Assembly: GCF_022682495.2 (NCBI RefSeq)
Contig: NC_071391.1
Location: forward strand, 80,007,161 to 80,071,160
Direction of reading: 5' to 3'
Length of the DNA stretch: 64,000 nucleotides
Source: Desmodus rotundus
Lineage: Eukaryota; Chordata; Mammalia; Chiroptera; Phyllostomidae
In this document: piece by piece, positions 34,826-44,149 of the stretch
Numbering within the stretch: position 1 is the stretch's first letter
How the letters are laid out: every line of letters starts with the position of its first letter
The notes under the pieces: generated by a model
What the model was told of the DNA's origin: nothing
Databases searched by the model: none
The model's input: the letters and a program-made list of their open reading frames with translations, nothing else
Program-made: the position numbers and the translations under genes

Positions 34826-35339
34826 CAGTGGTCTCCAATCTTTTGGGAACCAGGGACTGGCTCCATGGAACACAATTTTTCCATGGACCAGGGTAGGAAG
34901 TAGCTTTATAGCCTGCCACCAGATGCAGCTTTTCACTTGCTGCTCACTGATAGCACTTTGATATGAGTCCACATGCAATTGATTTACTATTGTCTCTGTA
35001 CAGCCCAACCTCTCTGCTAATGATAATCTGTATTTGCAACCATTCCCCAGGGCTAGCATCACCACCTCAGCTCCACCTCAGATCATCAGGCATTAGATTC
35101 TCATAAGGAGCCCACAGCCTATATTCCTGGCATGCGCAGTTCACAGTGGGGCTCATGCTCCTATAAGAATCTATGCTGCTGTTAATCTGACAGGAAGTGG
35201 AGCTCAGGTGGTAATGCAAATGATGGGAAGACTTGTAAATACAGATGAAGCTTTGCTCACTGGCCTGGCCCCTCACCTCCTGCTGTGTGGCCTGGTTCCT
35301 AACAGGCCAAAGACCAGTACTAGTCTGTGCTTTGGGGAG
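34826..35339 (+). mobile_element. Zaphod-like hAT element remnant
   Basis: It starts cagtggtctccaatcttttg, then gaaccagggactggctccat, acaatttttccatggaccag, cctcagatcatcaggcatta, ggaagtggagctcaggtggt and ctggttcctaacaggccaaa. The right end is decayed. It corresponds to a well-known mammalian non-autonomous hAT-Tip100 type repeat; the name Zaphod is from memory. It has no coding capacity. Confidence 0.6.
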
Positions 35340-35354
35340 TTTAAATCACATATA

Positions 35355-35925
35355 GATCTTTTGACATGGCCAATCCACTCCTATGGATGCACCACAGAGA
35401 AATTTACACACATATGCCCAGAACCCATGACCAGGAATGTATGTATTGCAGAATTAAAATAATTAAGATTAGAAGAATCCAAATATCCAGAAAAAGTAGA
35501 ACCTATGAATAAATTGTATATATTCACAAAACAGTATACCTACAGAAATGAACAAGACCAAATCACAACTAATGGTCAATGTTATAGATAGTTCTCCCAA
35601 ACATGACGATAAGTGAAAGAAGCAAGGCAAGAAAAAATACACAGTATGATTGTATTTAAATAAGGTTCAAAATAAGCAAAGGTGTCATATTATTTAGGGA
35701 TGCATTAGGTAGGTAGAAAACCATAAAGAAAAGAAAGAATATGACTATGGAAAAAGTGAATACAGCCATTACCTCTCCAAGAAGGATTGGAGTTGGGACA
35801 AGGGAGAGACGCACAGGTGTCAGGAGCTTCTGGAGACCTGTCACTGTTCTGCTTCCTCATGGAGTTAACTGTAATATTTGGGGGAGATGAATGAACTTAA
35901 ATCTTGTTCTGAAATTTTGACTCAG
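35355..35925 (+). repeat. Old L1 ORF2 end and 3' UTR fragment (plus)
   Basis: The diverged L1 end in sense: gacatggccaatccactcct, aatgaacaagaccaaatcac, agtgaaagaagcaaggcaag and tacagccattacctctccaa. It belongs to a much older L1 family than copies A-C. Confidence 0.6.
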
Positions 35926-36181
35926 AACTCAGTTTAAATGTCTTAATGTGGGTCATAAAATCTTCATATTCATTAAAAAAGGAGGTTTGTAGTGGTAGGT
36001 GTAGCTGTAGAAAAGTGGACAAGGGAACTTTCTGGTGTCTATTACAGGACTTGGTGAGAAGACATTAACGTGGGGATCCTTTGAATAGCTTTGTTTTGGG
36101 GACTGGCACACTGCTGCCCATGAATCCAACAGCCTTATATTTTTTTCACGTTCTACCTACTACCTACATGGGGCATCCTAT
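35926..36181. other. No gene seen
   Basis: Unique sequence left of L1 copy C's A-tail. It contains no piece of copy D, which matters for the C-D junction (see findings). Confidence 0.4.
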
Positions 36182-36468
36182 ACTTTTATTCTTTTCTTTT
36201 TTTTTCATATTCTTTTTTTTTAAATTGTTGTTCAAGTACAGTTGTCTCCATTTTCCTCCCACCACTAACCCCCACCTCCAGCCATCCTCAACTCCCACCC
36301 TTGATCCTACCACCCTTTGGCTTTGTCCATGTGTCCATTAAACATGTTCCTTGACTACCATTCTCCTTTTAACCCCATTATCTCCCCTCTACTCCCCTCT
36401 GGGGAGGTCAGTTTGTTCTTAATTTCAATCTCTCTGGTTATATTTTGCTTGCTTGTTTGTTTTGTTGA

Positions 36469-39400
36469 TTAGGTTCCACTTATAGGTGAGATCATATGGT
36501 GTTTGTCTTTCATTGCCTGGCTTGTTTCCCTTAGGAAAATGCTATCCAGTTCCATCCATGCTGTTGCAAAGGGTAGGAGCTCCTTCTTACTGCTGCATAG
36601 TATTCCATTGTGTAAATGTACCACAGTTTTTTTTAATCCACTAATTTACTGATGGACATAAAGGTTGCTTCCAACACTTGGCTATTGTAAATTGTGCTGC
36701 TATGGACATTGAAGTGCACAGGATCTTTTGAATTGGTATTTCAGGATTCTTGGGGTATAATCACAGCAGTGGAATTACTGGGTCAAAGGCAGTTCCATTT
36801 TTTGTTTTCTCAGGAAAGTCCATACTGTTTTCCATAGTGGCTGCACCAATCTGCATTCTAACCAAAAGTGTATTAGGGCCCTTTTCTCCACCACCTTGCC
36901 AGCACTTGTTGTTTGTTGATTTGGTTATCATGACTATTCTGACCCGTGTGAAGTGGTATCTCATTGTGGTTTTAATTTACATCTCTCTGATAGCTGCTGA
37001 TGCTGAGCATCCTTTCATATGTCTCTGGGCCCTCTGTATGTCCTCCTTGGAGAATTGCCTGTTCATAATCTTTGCCCATTTTTTTATTGGGTTGTTTGTC
37101 TCCCTGGAGTGGAGTTGTGTGAGTCCTTCATATATTTTGGAGATCAAACCCTTGTCTGAGGTATCATTGGCAATTGTATTTTCTCATGCAGTTGGTTCTC
37201 TTTTCATTTTAATGCTGTTTTCTTTACCTGTGCAGAAGCTTTTTGTTTTGATGAGATTCCATTTGTTTATTGTTTCCTTTATGTCCCTTGCTCTAGGGGA
37301 CATATCAGTGAAAATATTGCTGCATGGAATATCTGAGATTTTCCTGCCTATGTTCTCCTCTAGGACTTTTTTGGTGTCATGACATAGTTAAGTCTTTTAC
37401 CCACCTTAAATTTATTGTTGTGTGTGGTGTAAGTTAGTGATCGAGTTTCATTTTTTTGAATGTACCTGTCCAGATCTCCCAACACCATTTGTTGAAGAGG
37501 CTATTTTTACTCCATTTTATGCTTCTGACCTCTTTGTCAAATATTAATTGACCATAGAGACTTAGGTTTACTTCTGGGCTCTCAAATCTTTTCCATTGAT
37601 CTATGTGTCTGTTCTTTTTTCTTTCATTTATTTTTTTATTGTTGTTCAAGTACAGTTGTCTCCATTTTCACCCCACCACTCCTCCCCCACCCCAGCCATA
37701 CCCATTTCCCATCCTTGATCCTACCTCCCATTGGTTTTGTTCAAGTGTTCTTTATAAATGTTCCTGAAAACCCTTCCCCCTTTTCCCCTTATTGTCCTCT
37801 CCAACATCACCTCTGGTTACTGTCAATTTGTTCTTAATTTCACTGTCTCTGGTTATATTTTGCTTGCTTGTTTATTTTGTTGATTATGTTCCACTTACAG
37901 GTGAGATCATATGGTATTTGTCTTTCACCACCTGCCTTATTTCACTCAGCATAATACTCTCTAGATCCATCCTATACTGGTATTCTTATGACAGTACAAT
38001 ACTGCTTTGGTAACTATGGCCTTGTAATATGGTTTGATATCAGGTATTGTGATCCCTCCTGCTTTGTTCTTTTTTCTCAAAATTGCTGTGGCTATTCATT
38101 TATGGTTCCATACAAATTTTTGAAATGTTTGTTCTATATCTGTGAAATATGTCATTGGTATTTTAATAGGGCTTGTGTTCAATCTATAAATTGCTTTGGG
38201 TAGTATGGACATTTTGATGATGTTAATTCTTCCAATCAATCAACACAGTACATACTTCCATTTGTTTGAGTCTTCCTTAATTTCTTTCTTCCATGCCATG
38301 TAGTTTTCTGAGTACAGGTCTTTTATCTCCTTGGACAGGTTTATTCCTAGGTACTTAACTTTTGTTGCTGCTTTATCAAATTGGACTTTTTTCCTGATTT
38401 CTGTTTCTGATATTTCAGTGTTGGTGTACAAAAATGCCTTTGATTTCTGAATATTAACATTGTATCCCATTGTTTTGCCCAATTCACTTATTAGGTCAAG
38501 TAGTTTTTGGTGGAGACTATATGAATTTCTGTGTACCTTATCATGTCTTCTGCAAACAGTGACAGTTTTGCTTCCTCTTTTCCAATTTGATGCTTTTTAT
38601 TTCTTTTTCTTGTCCAATAGATGTGGCTAGGACTTCCAATACTATGTTGAATACAAGTGGTGCAAGTGGACATCCTTGTCTTGTTTCTGATCTTAGTGGG
38701 AAATCTTATAGTTCTTGGCCATTGAGTATGATGTTGGCTGTAGGTTTCTCATATATGGCCTTTATTCTGTTGAGGAATGCTCCCTCTATTCCCACTTTGC
38801 TGAGTGTTTTTTATTATAAATGGGTACTGTACCTTATCAAATACTTTTTCCGCATCTATTGATATGATCATGTGGTTTTTGTCTTTGCGATGTATTATGT
38901 TTATTGATTTGTGAATATTGTACCATCCTTGCATCCCTGGGATGAATCCCACTTGGTCATCATGTATGATCTTTTTACTGTATTGCTGGATGAGGTTTGT
39001 CAATATTTTGTTGAGGATTTTAGCATCTATGTTCATCAGCAATATTGGCCTGAAGTTTTCTTATTTGTTATGTCTTTATCTGGTTTTGGGGTTAGGATGA
39101 TGTTGGCTTCATAAAACAAGTTTAGAAGTCTTCCATCTTGAATTTTTGAAATAATCTGTGGAGGATGGTGGTTAGCTCTCCCTTAAATGCTCTGTAGAAT
39201 TCTCCTGTGAAACCGTCTGGTCCAGGGCTTTTGTATGTTGAAAGCTTTTTGATTACTTTATCAATTTCATCAGGTGTTATTGGTGTGTTCAAGCTTTCTG
39301 CTTCTTCTTCACTGAGTTTTGGAAGGTTATATTTTTCTAGAAATTTGTCCATTTCCTCTAGGTTTTCAAATTTCTTGGCATACAGTTCTTCATAGTAATT

Positions 39401-40622
39401 TCTTACAATCCTTTGTTCTTCTGTGGTATCAGTTGTAGTCTCTCCTCTTTCATTTCTGATTGTGTTTATTTGGGTCCTCTCTCTGTTTTTCTTGATGAGC
39501 CTGCTTAAGGGCTTGTTGATTTTGTTTATCTTTTCAAAGAACCAGCTCCTGGATTTGTTGATCCTTACAATTGTGCTTTTAGTCTCTATGTCATTTAATT
39601 TTGCTCTGATCTTGATTATTTCCTTCCTTCTACTTGCTCTGGGTTGTCTTTTTTGTTATTCCTCAAGTTCTTGTAGGTATAGGGTTAGGTTGTTTATTTG
39701 AGATGTTTCTATTCTTTTTAGGTAGGTCTGTATTACTATGAACGTCCCTCTCAGGAATGCCTTTGCTGTGTCCCTAGGTTTTGGATTTTGTGAGTTCATT
39801 TTCGTTTGTTTCAAGAAACTTTTTGATTTCTTCCCTAATCTCATTTTACCTATTCATTGTTTAATAGCATGGTATTCAATCCCCATGTTTTTGAGTGTAT
39901 TGGGGTTTTTTCCTTGAGATTTATTTCTAGTTTCAGTCCCTTATGGTCAGGGAAAATGCTTGATATGATTTCAGTTTTCTTGAATTTCTTGAGGCTTGTT
40001 TTGTGTGCTATCATGTGGTCTATCTTTGAAAATGTTCCAAGTGCATTTGAAAAGAATGTGTATTTTGCATCTTTGGGATGAAAGGCTGTATATATATCAG
40101 TTAAGTTCCTTTCATCTAGGGTGTTGTTTAATGCCACAATAACTTTGTTAATATTTTGTTTGGAAGATCTGTCCATCTTTGACAGTGGGCTGTTAACATC
40201 CCCTACTATAATTGTGTTGCTGTCAATATGTTTCTTGAAGTCCTCCAAGATTTTCTTTATGTATTTGGGTGCTCCTATGTTGGGAACATATATATTTACA
40301 ATGTTTATGTCTTCTTGGTGGATTCTTCCTTTGAGTATTATGAAGTGACCTTCTGGGTCGCTCTTTATGGCCCTTTCTTTGAAGTCTATTTTGTCTGATA
40401 TGAGTATTGCTACCCCTGCTTTTTTTTCCTGTCCATTTGCTTGGAAAATTTGTTTCCAGCCCTTCAATTTCAGTCTGTGTAAGTCTTCTGTCCTGAGATG
40501 GGTCTCTTGTAGGCAGCATATGTGTGGGTCATGTTTTCTTATCCATTCAGCTGTTCTATGTCTTTTGATTGGGGCATTTAATCCATTTACATTTAAGGTT
40601 ATTATGATAGGTACTTATTCAT
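36469..40622 (-). pseudogene. L1 ORF2, copy C, frameshifted, with nested insertion
   Basis: The start at 40622 reads MNKYLS and then shifts because of a one-base loss. A long intact endonuclease stretch (40467-39850) carries DSNTIIVGDVNSPLSKMD, where the usual Phe of GDFN is Val, FSKIDHMIAHK, and a PDHKGLKL block with the catalytic His. In the reverse transcriptase (38673-38491) the FADD box reads FAED, so one catalytic Asp is Glu. The reading is split by the nested L1 at 37611-37970, then resumes to the normal stop at 36469-36471. Dead by several independent lesions. Confidence 0.9.
37611..37970 (-). mobile_element. Nested 5'-truncated L1 3' end inside copy C
   Basis: Copy C's ORF2 text breaks off at tctatgtgtctgttcttttt and resumes at tattcttatgacagtacaat. 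Between them is a second L1 3' end: T-run, gttgttcaagtacagttgtc, pyrimidine-rich 3' UTR, and the last codons of ORF2 as far as tctagatccatcc. It must be younger than copy C. The target duplication is short or lost. Confidence 0.9.
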
Positions 40623-40672
40623 TGCCAATTTTTTGTATATGTGTTCTTCTCTCTCTCTTTTCCTTCCTTTCC

Positions 40673-41594
40673 TTACAGCATCCCCTTTAGCATCTCTTGC
40701 AGAGCTGGTTTGGTGGAGGTATATTCTTTTAGACTTCTTTTGTCTGGGAAACTCCATATTTGCCCTTCTATCTTGATTGATAGCCTTGCTGGGTAAAGTA
40801 GTTTTGGTTGCAGGCCTCTGATTCTCATTACTTGGAATATTTTTTTGGCATTCTCTTCTGGCTTGGAGCGTTTCCATTGAGAAGTCAGTTGCTAACCTTA
40901 TCAGGGCTCCCTTGTATGTTACTTCTTTTTTTTCCCTTGCTGCCTTTAGGATTCTTTCTTTGCCTTGGAATTTTGCCATATTAATTATAATGTGTCTTGC
41001 AGTGGGCCTCTTTGGGTTCCTCTTTTTTGGGACTCTCTGTGATTCCTGGATTTATATGATTTTCCCTCATCAAATTAGGGAAATTTTCCATCATTACTGT
41101 TTGAATAGGTTTTCTATCCCTTGCTCTTCCTCTTCTCCTTCTGGTATCCCTATTATACACATATTATTACGTTTCATGTTGTCCTGCATTTTCCTTAACC
41201 CCTCTTCACTCTTTCTGAGCCTCTTTTCCTTTTCTTGTTCATTCTGGGTGTTTTTTTCTACCTTGTCCTCCAGCTTGCTGATCCGATCCTCTGCTTCACT
41301 GAGCCTACTTTTGATTCCTTCTACTGTGTTCTTCAGTTCTGAAATTGTATTCTTCATTTCCTCTTGGCCCTTGTTGATAGTTTCTGTTTCCTTTTTCATG
41401 TTGATATAGTTTGCAGTGAGTTCACTGTAGTTTCCCTGTAGTTTTTGGTAATTTTGTGTGAGCTCATGAAGCTTCCTTAAAACAAATTCTTTGAACTCAG
41501 TATCTGATAGTTGACCTGCCTCTTTTTCATTTAGCGTTGTTTCTGATACTTCCCCCTTTTCTTTCATTTGGGGAGTGTTTCTTTGTCTTCCCAT
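40673..41594 (-). pseudogene. L1 ORF1, copy C, one frameshift
   Basis: The best preserved ORF1 of the window. 41594-41094 reads MGRQRNTPQMKEKGEVSETT, a coiled coil (SRLSEAEDRISKLEDKVEKN), then NNMCIIGIPEGEEEE of the RRM-like domain. The frame breaks near 41094 and the C-terminal domain follows in another frame (40979 onward: MAKFQGKERILKAAREKKEV). The normal stop is at 40673-40675. About 307 codons in total. Confidence 0.9.
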
Positions 41595-43053
41595 TGTTTG
41601 TGGGGCTTTTCCTGTTAGCCTCTGCTTCTTAAGTTGATCTGTTTGACCTCCTGGGTTGTAGGTGTAAACCTCTGTGATAGAATACCTGTGAAATTAATGG
41701 TACAGTCTCCTTGCTCTCCTGCTCTTACTGATCTTGGGCTGTGGTTTATGTTGGCTCTGTGTATGTCTTTGGTTTTTGGTTGTTGTTGGGTTTTTCTTTG
41801 GTGGGTCTTCTCCACCAGCTGGTTATCTGAGGGTCAGTCTATCCTCCACCTGTTGTTTGCTGTTGTGCAGGTGTGGGCAGGTTGTGTTGGAGATGGTTCT
41901 TCCATGTGTACAAGGTTTTGAGGCTTTTCTCTTGCTCTTGTTCAGTTGTTTGTTCTTAGTGTTTTCTTCATTATTTAGTTGTATTTTTAGATAGGTCCTG
42001 GGTTGAGTTAGTGTGACTTCCACTCCCTCCTTCACCTTCTTCTGTTCTTAGCTGTTGGTGCTTCCTTTGTTAGTGGGTTTCCTCTTCCAGGAGGTATCCT
42101 GGTGTTCCAGGCTTCTACCTACTCTTTTTTATGGTAGGCCTCCTCCAGGCTATGGGTGTGCTCATGGAGCCTTCCTTGATTCTTAGTCTTCCTGGTGCCT
42201 GTGGTCTGAGTTCCCTGTGAGATGAGGTGCGGACACTCCCTGGTCAATCCCTGCGCTCAATCCCTGGTGGGGGTGTATACTGCCCAGTCTCATCACACAC
42301 TCCCCAGATGGTGCCTGTGGTCTCACTTCCCTCTGAGATGAGGTGTGCACACTCCCCAGTTGCTGTGCACACTTCCCAATTGGTGCCTATGGTCTCAGTT
42401 TCCTCTGAGATGAGGTGTGCCCACTCCCTGGATGGGTGGGTGGCTGGGTGGAGTGGGGACTGGAGCTGTTGCTGCAGGGGAATTCCCCAAAGTGCCCTTG
42501 AGGGTCTTTTTCTTTTTGGGAAAATCCTCCTGCTCAACCCTGTGGCTCCCTCCATACAAGGAAGAGCCTGTCCTCTCACACAGACAACCTTTCCAGCTAG
42601 ACCGGGGACTGGGTCAGAGTCCCACATGGCCCAACTGTCAGCTCTCCCCAGCCAGCACCCACAGTCTCTGTGGGTTGACCACTTTGTCCTTATTCCCCTC
42701 CCTCTTACTTCAAGCAACCAGGTCTCTCTCTCATGGTGTTGCTCAAGCCTTCTCTGGCAGGCGAGGGAGCTGGAAACTGGCTCTCTCCCAGGAGTCCTCT
42801 GGCAGGCCCGGCCGTTGTGGGCCTGGAGCTACAGTCGCCCTGGTCCCCTTGCTGGTCCCAGGGACCTTTTTGTCCTGAAGCAATCCCCTTACCTTCTGTT
42901 TTTTCAGTGACCTCTATATTTTTCGGTCTCCTATCTTTATAAATGCTGGGGTGCTGTTGGCTATTTGCTTGTTCCTCAGGAGATTGGGTAGGTGTTTCAC
43001 CCAGGTGCAGAGGGAAGCTGACTCTGCTCCCACCTGTCTTGCCACCATCTTCA
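41595..43053 (-). promoter_or_regulatory. L1 5' UTR and promoter end, copy C
   Basis: 41595-42136 aligns with the ORF1-proximal leader of copy A, and 42137-42300 aligns with A's 8672-8798, so the intervening A segment is absent. 42190-42440 holds three tandem units that start ggtgcct (42193, 42310, 42382). 42440-43053 is GC-richer and ends at the 5' terminus. The 70-codon sense frame (42035-41823) and the antisense frame (41734-41994) are both open here, as in copy A. Confidence 0.7.
42190..42440. repeat. Tandem units in copy C 5' UTR
   Basis: Three units share ggtgcctgtggtctcagttc followed by gatgaggtgtgcacactccc. The spacings are 117 and 72 bases. A shorter version is in copy A at 8690-8798, where the element is truncated within the second unit. 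This is comparable in layout to promoter monomers of other mammalian L1s. Confidence 0.7.
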
Positions 43054-43209
43054 GGTCAGTCTGTGAAGGTCTTTTGTTCTGAGTTGGGTGTCCTGTAGGC
43101 AGCATATGTGTGGGTTATGTTTTCTTATCCATTCAGCTAATCTATATCTTTGGATTGGAGCATTTATTCCATTTTCTTTTAAGGTTATTATTGACAGGCA
43201 CTTATTCAT
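43054..43209 (-). pseudogene. L1 ORF2 N-terminus, copy D (52 codons left)
   Basis: The start at 43209 reads MNKCLSIITLKENGINAPIQ and goes on to the CCLQDTQLRTKDLHRLT of the endonuclease N-terminus. It is cut at the junction with copy C's 5' end. The junction shares the bases ctga between the two partners. Confidence 0.88.
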
Positions 43210-43269
43210 TGCCTTTTTACTCCCTTTTATCTGTGTTCTTCTCTCTCTCACTGTTTTGCTTCCTTTTTC

Positions 43270-44149
43270 TTAAAGCAGTCCCTTTAGCATATCTTGCATT
43301 GCTGGTTTGGTGGATGTGTATTCTTTGAGACTTCTTTTGTCTGGGAAACTCCTTATTTCACCTTCCATTTTAATTGAGAGCCTTTCTGGGTAGCGTAGTC
43401 TTGGTTGTAGGCCTTAGCTTTTCACTTGGAATATTTCTTGCCATTCCCTCTGGCTTATAGTGTTTACATTGAGAAGTCTGCTGCCAGCCTTATTGGGGCT
43501 CCCTTGTATGTTACTTCCTGTTTCTCTCTTGTTGCCTTTAAGATTCTCTCTTTGTCTTGGAATTTTGCCATTTTCATTATAATGTGTCTTAAAGTGGGCC
43601 TCTTTGGGTTCCTCTTGATTGAGACCCTCTGTGCCTCCTGAACTTGTATAACTTTTTTCCTCACAAGTTAGAAAAGTTTTCTGTTATTATTTTTTCAAAC
43701 AGGTTTGTTCTCTCTTTCTCCTAGTGTTCTCCACCTATCATCACTATGATGCGGATATTGTTATATTTCATGTTGTTCTGAAGCTCCCTTAAACTATCTT
43801 TGTTGTTTTTGAGTTTTATTGTTGTTTTGTTGCTTTGACTGGGTATTTATTTTCTACTTTGGCTTCAACTTATTGATTTGATCCTCTGCTTCAGATAACC
43901 TGCTTTTAATTCTTCTAATGTATTCTTCACTTCTGATATTGTATTCTTCACGTCCTCTAGTTTTTATTAGTAGTTACTATGTCCATTTTCATGCTGATAT
44001 AAGTTCCCTGTAGTTCTCACTGATTTCCTTGAGCATCTTTGTAACTGTTATTTTGAACTCTATGTCTGATAAAATGATTGCCTCAATTTCATTTTGTACT
44101 CTTTCTGGAGATACTTCCTTTTCTTTCAATTGTTTCTTTGTCTCCCCAC
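43270..44149 (-). pseudogene. L1 ORF1, copy D, degraded
   Basis: The position of the start codon (44147-44149) now reads GTG instead of ATG, and the normal stop is at 43270-43272. A C-terminal-domain stretch is still readable at 43664-43464 (RHIIMKMAKFQDKERILKAT). The coiled coil is scrambled by stops and indels. Not functional. Confidence 0.8.

Larger units (their letters stand above)
36182..43053 (-). mobile_element. L1 copy C, full length with spliced-looking 5' UTR and nested L1
   Basis: A minus-strand L1 from its A-tail (T-rich 36182-36225) to its extreme 5' end (plus ...gccaccatcttca; sense tgaagatggtggcaagac). Parts: 3' UTR to about 36468, ORF2 36469-40622 interrupted by a nested L1 at 37611-37970, ORF1 40673-41594, 5' UTR 41595-43053. 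The 5' UTR lacks the 1,092-nt block that copy A has at 7580-8671. At 43053 it joins directly to copy D. Frameshifts and the insertion make it inactive. Confidence 0.93.

Noticed and set aside
42227..42910. 227-codon plus-strand frame and overlapping 157- and 153-codon frames
   Set aside because: Located in the GC-rich L1 promoter end. Frames stay open because of composition and tandem units, are not conserved in other copies, and lack any known domain.
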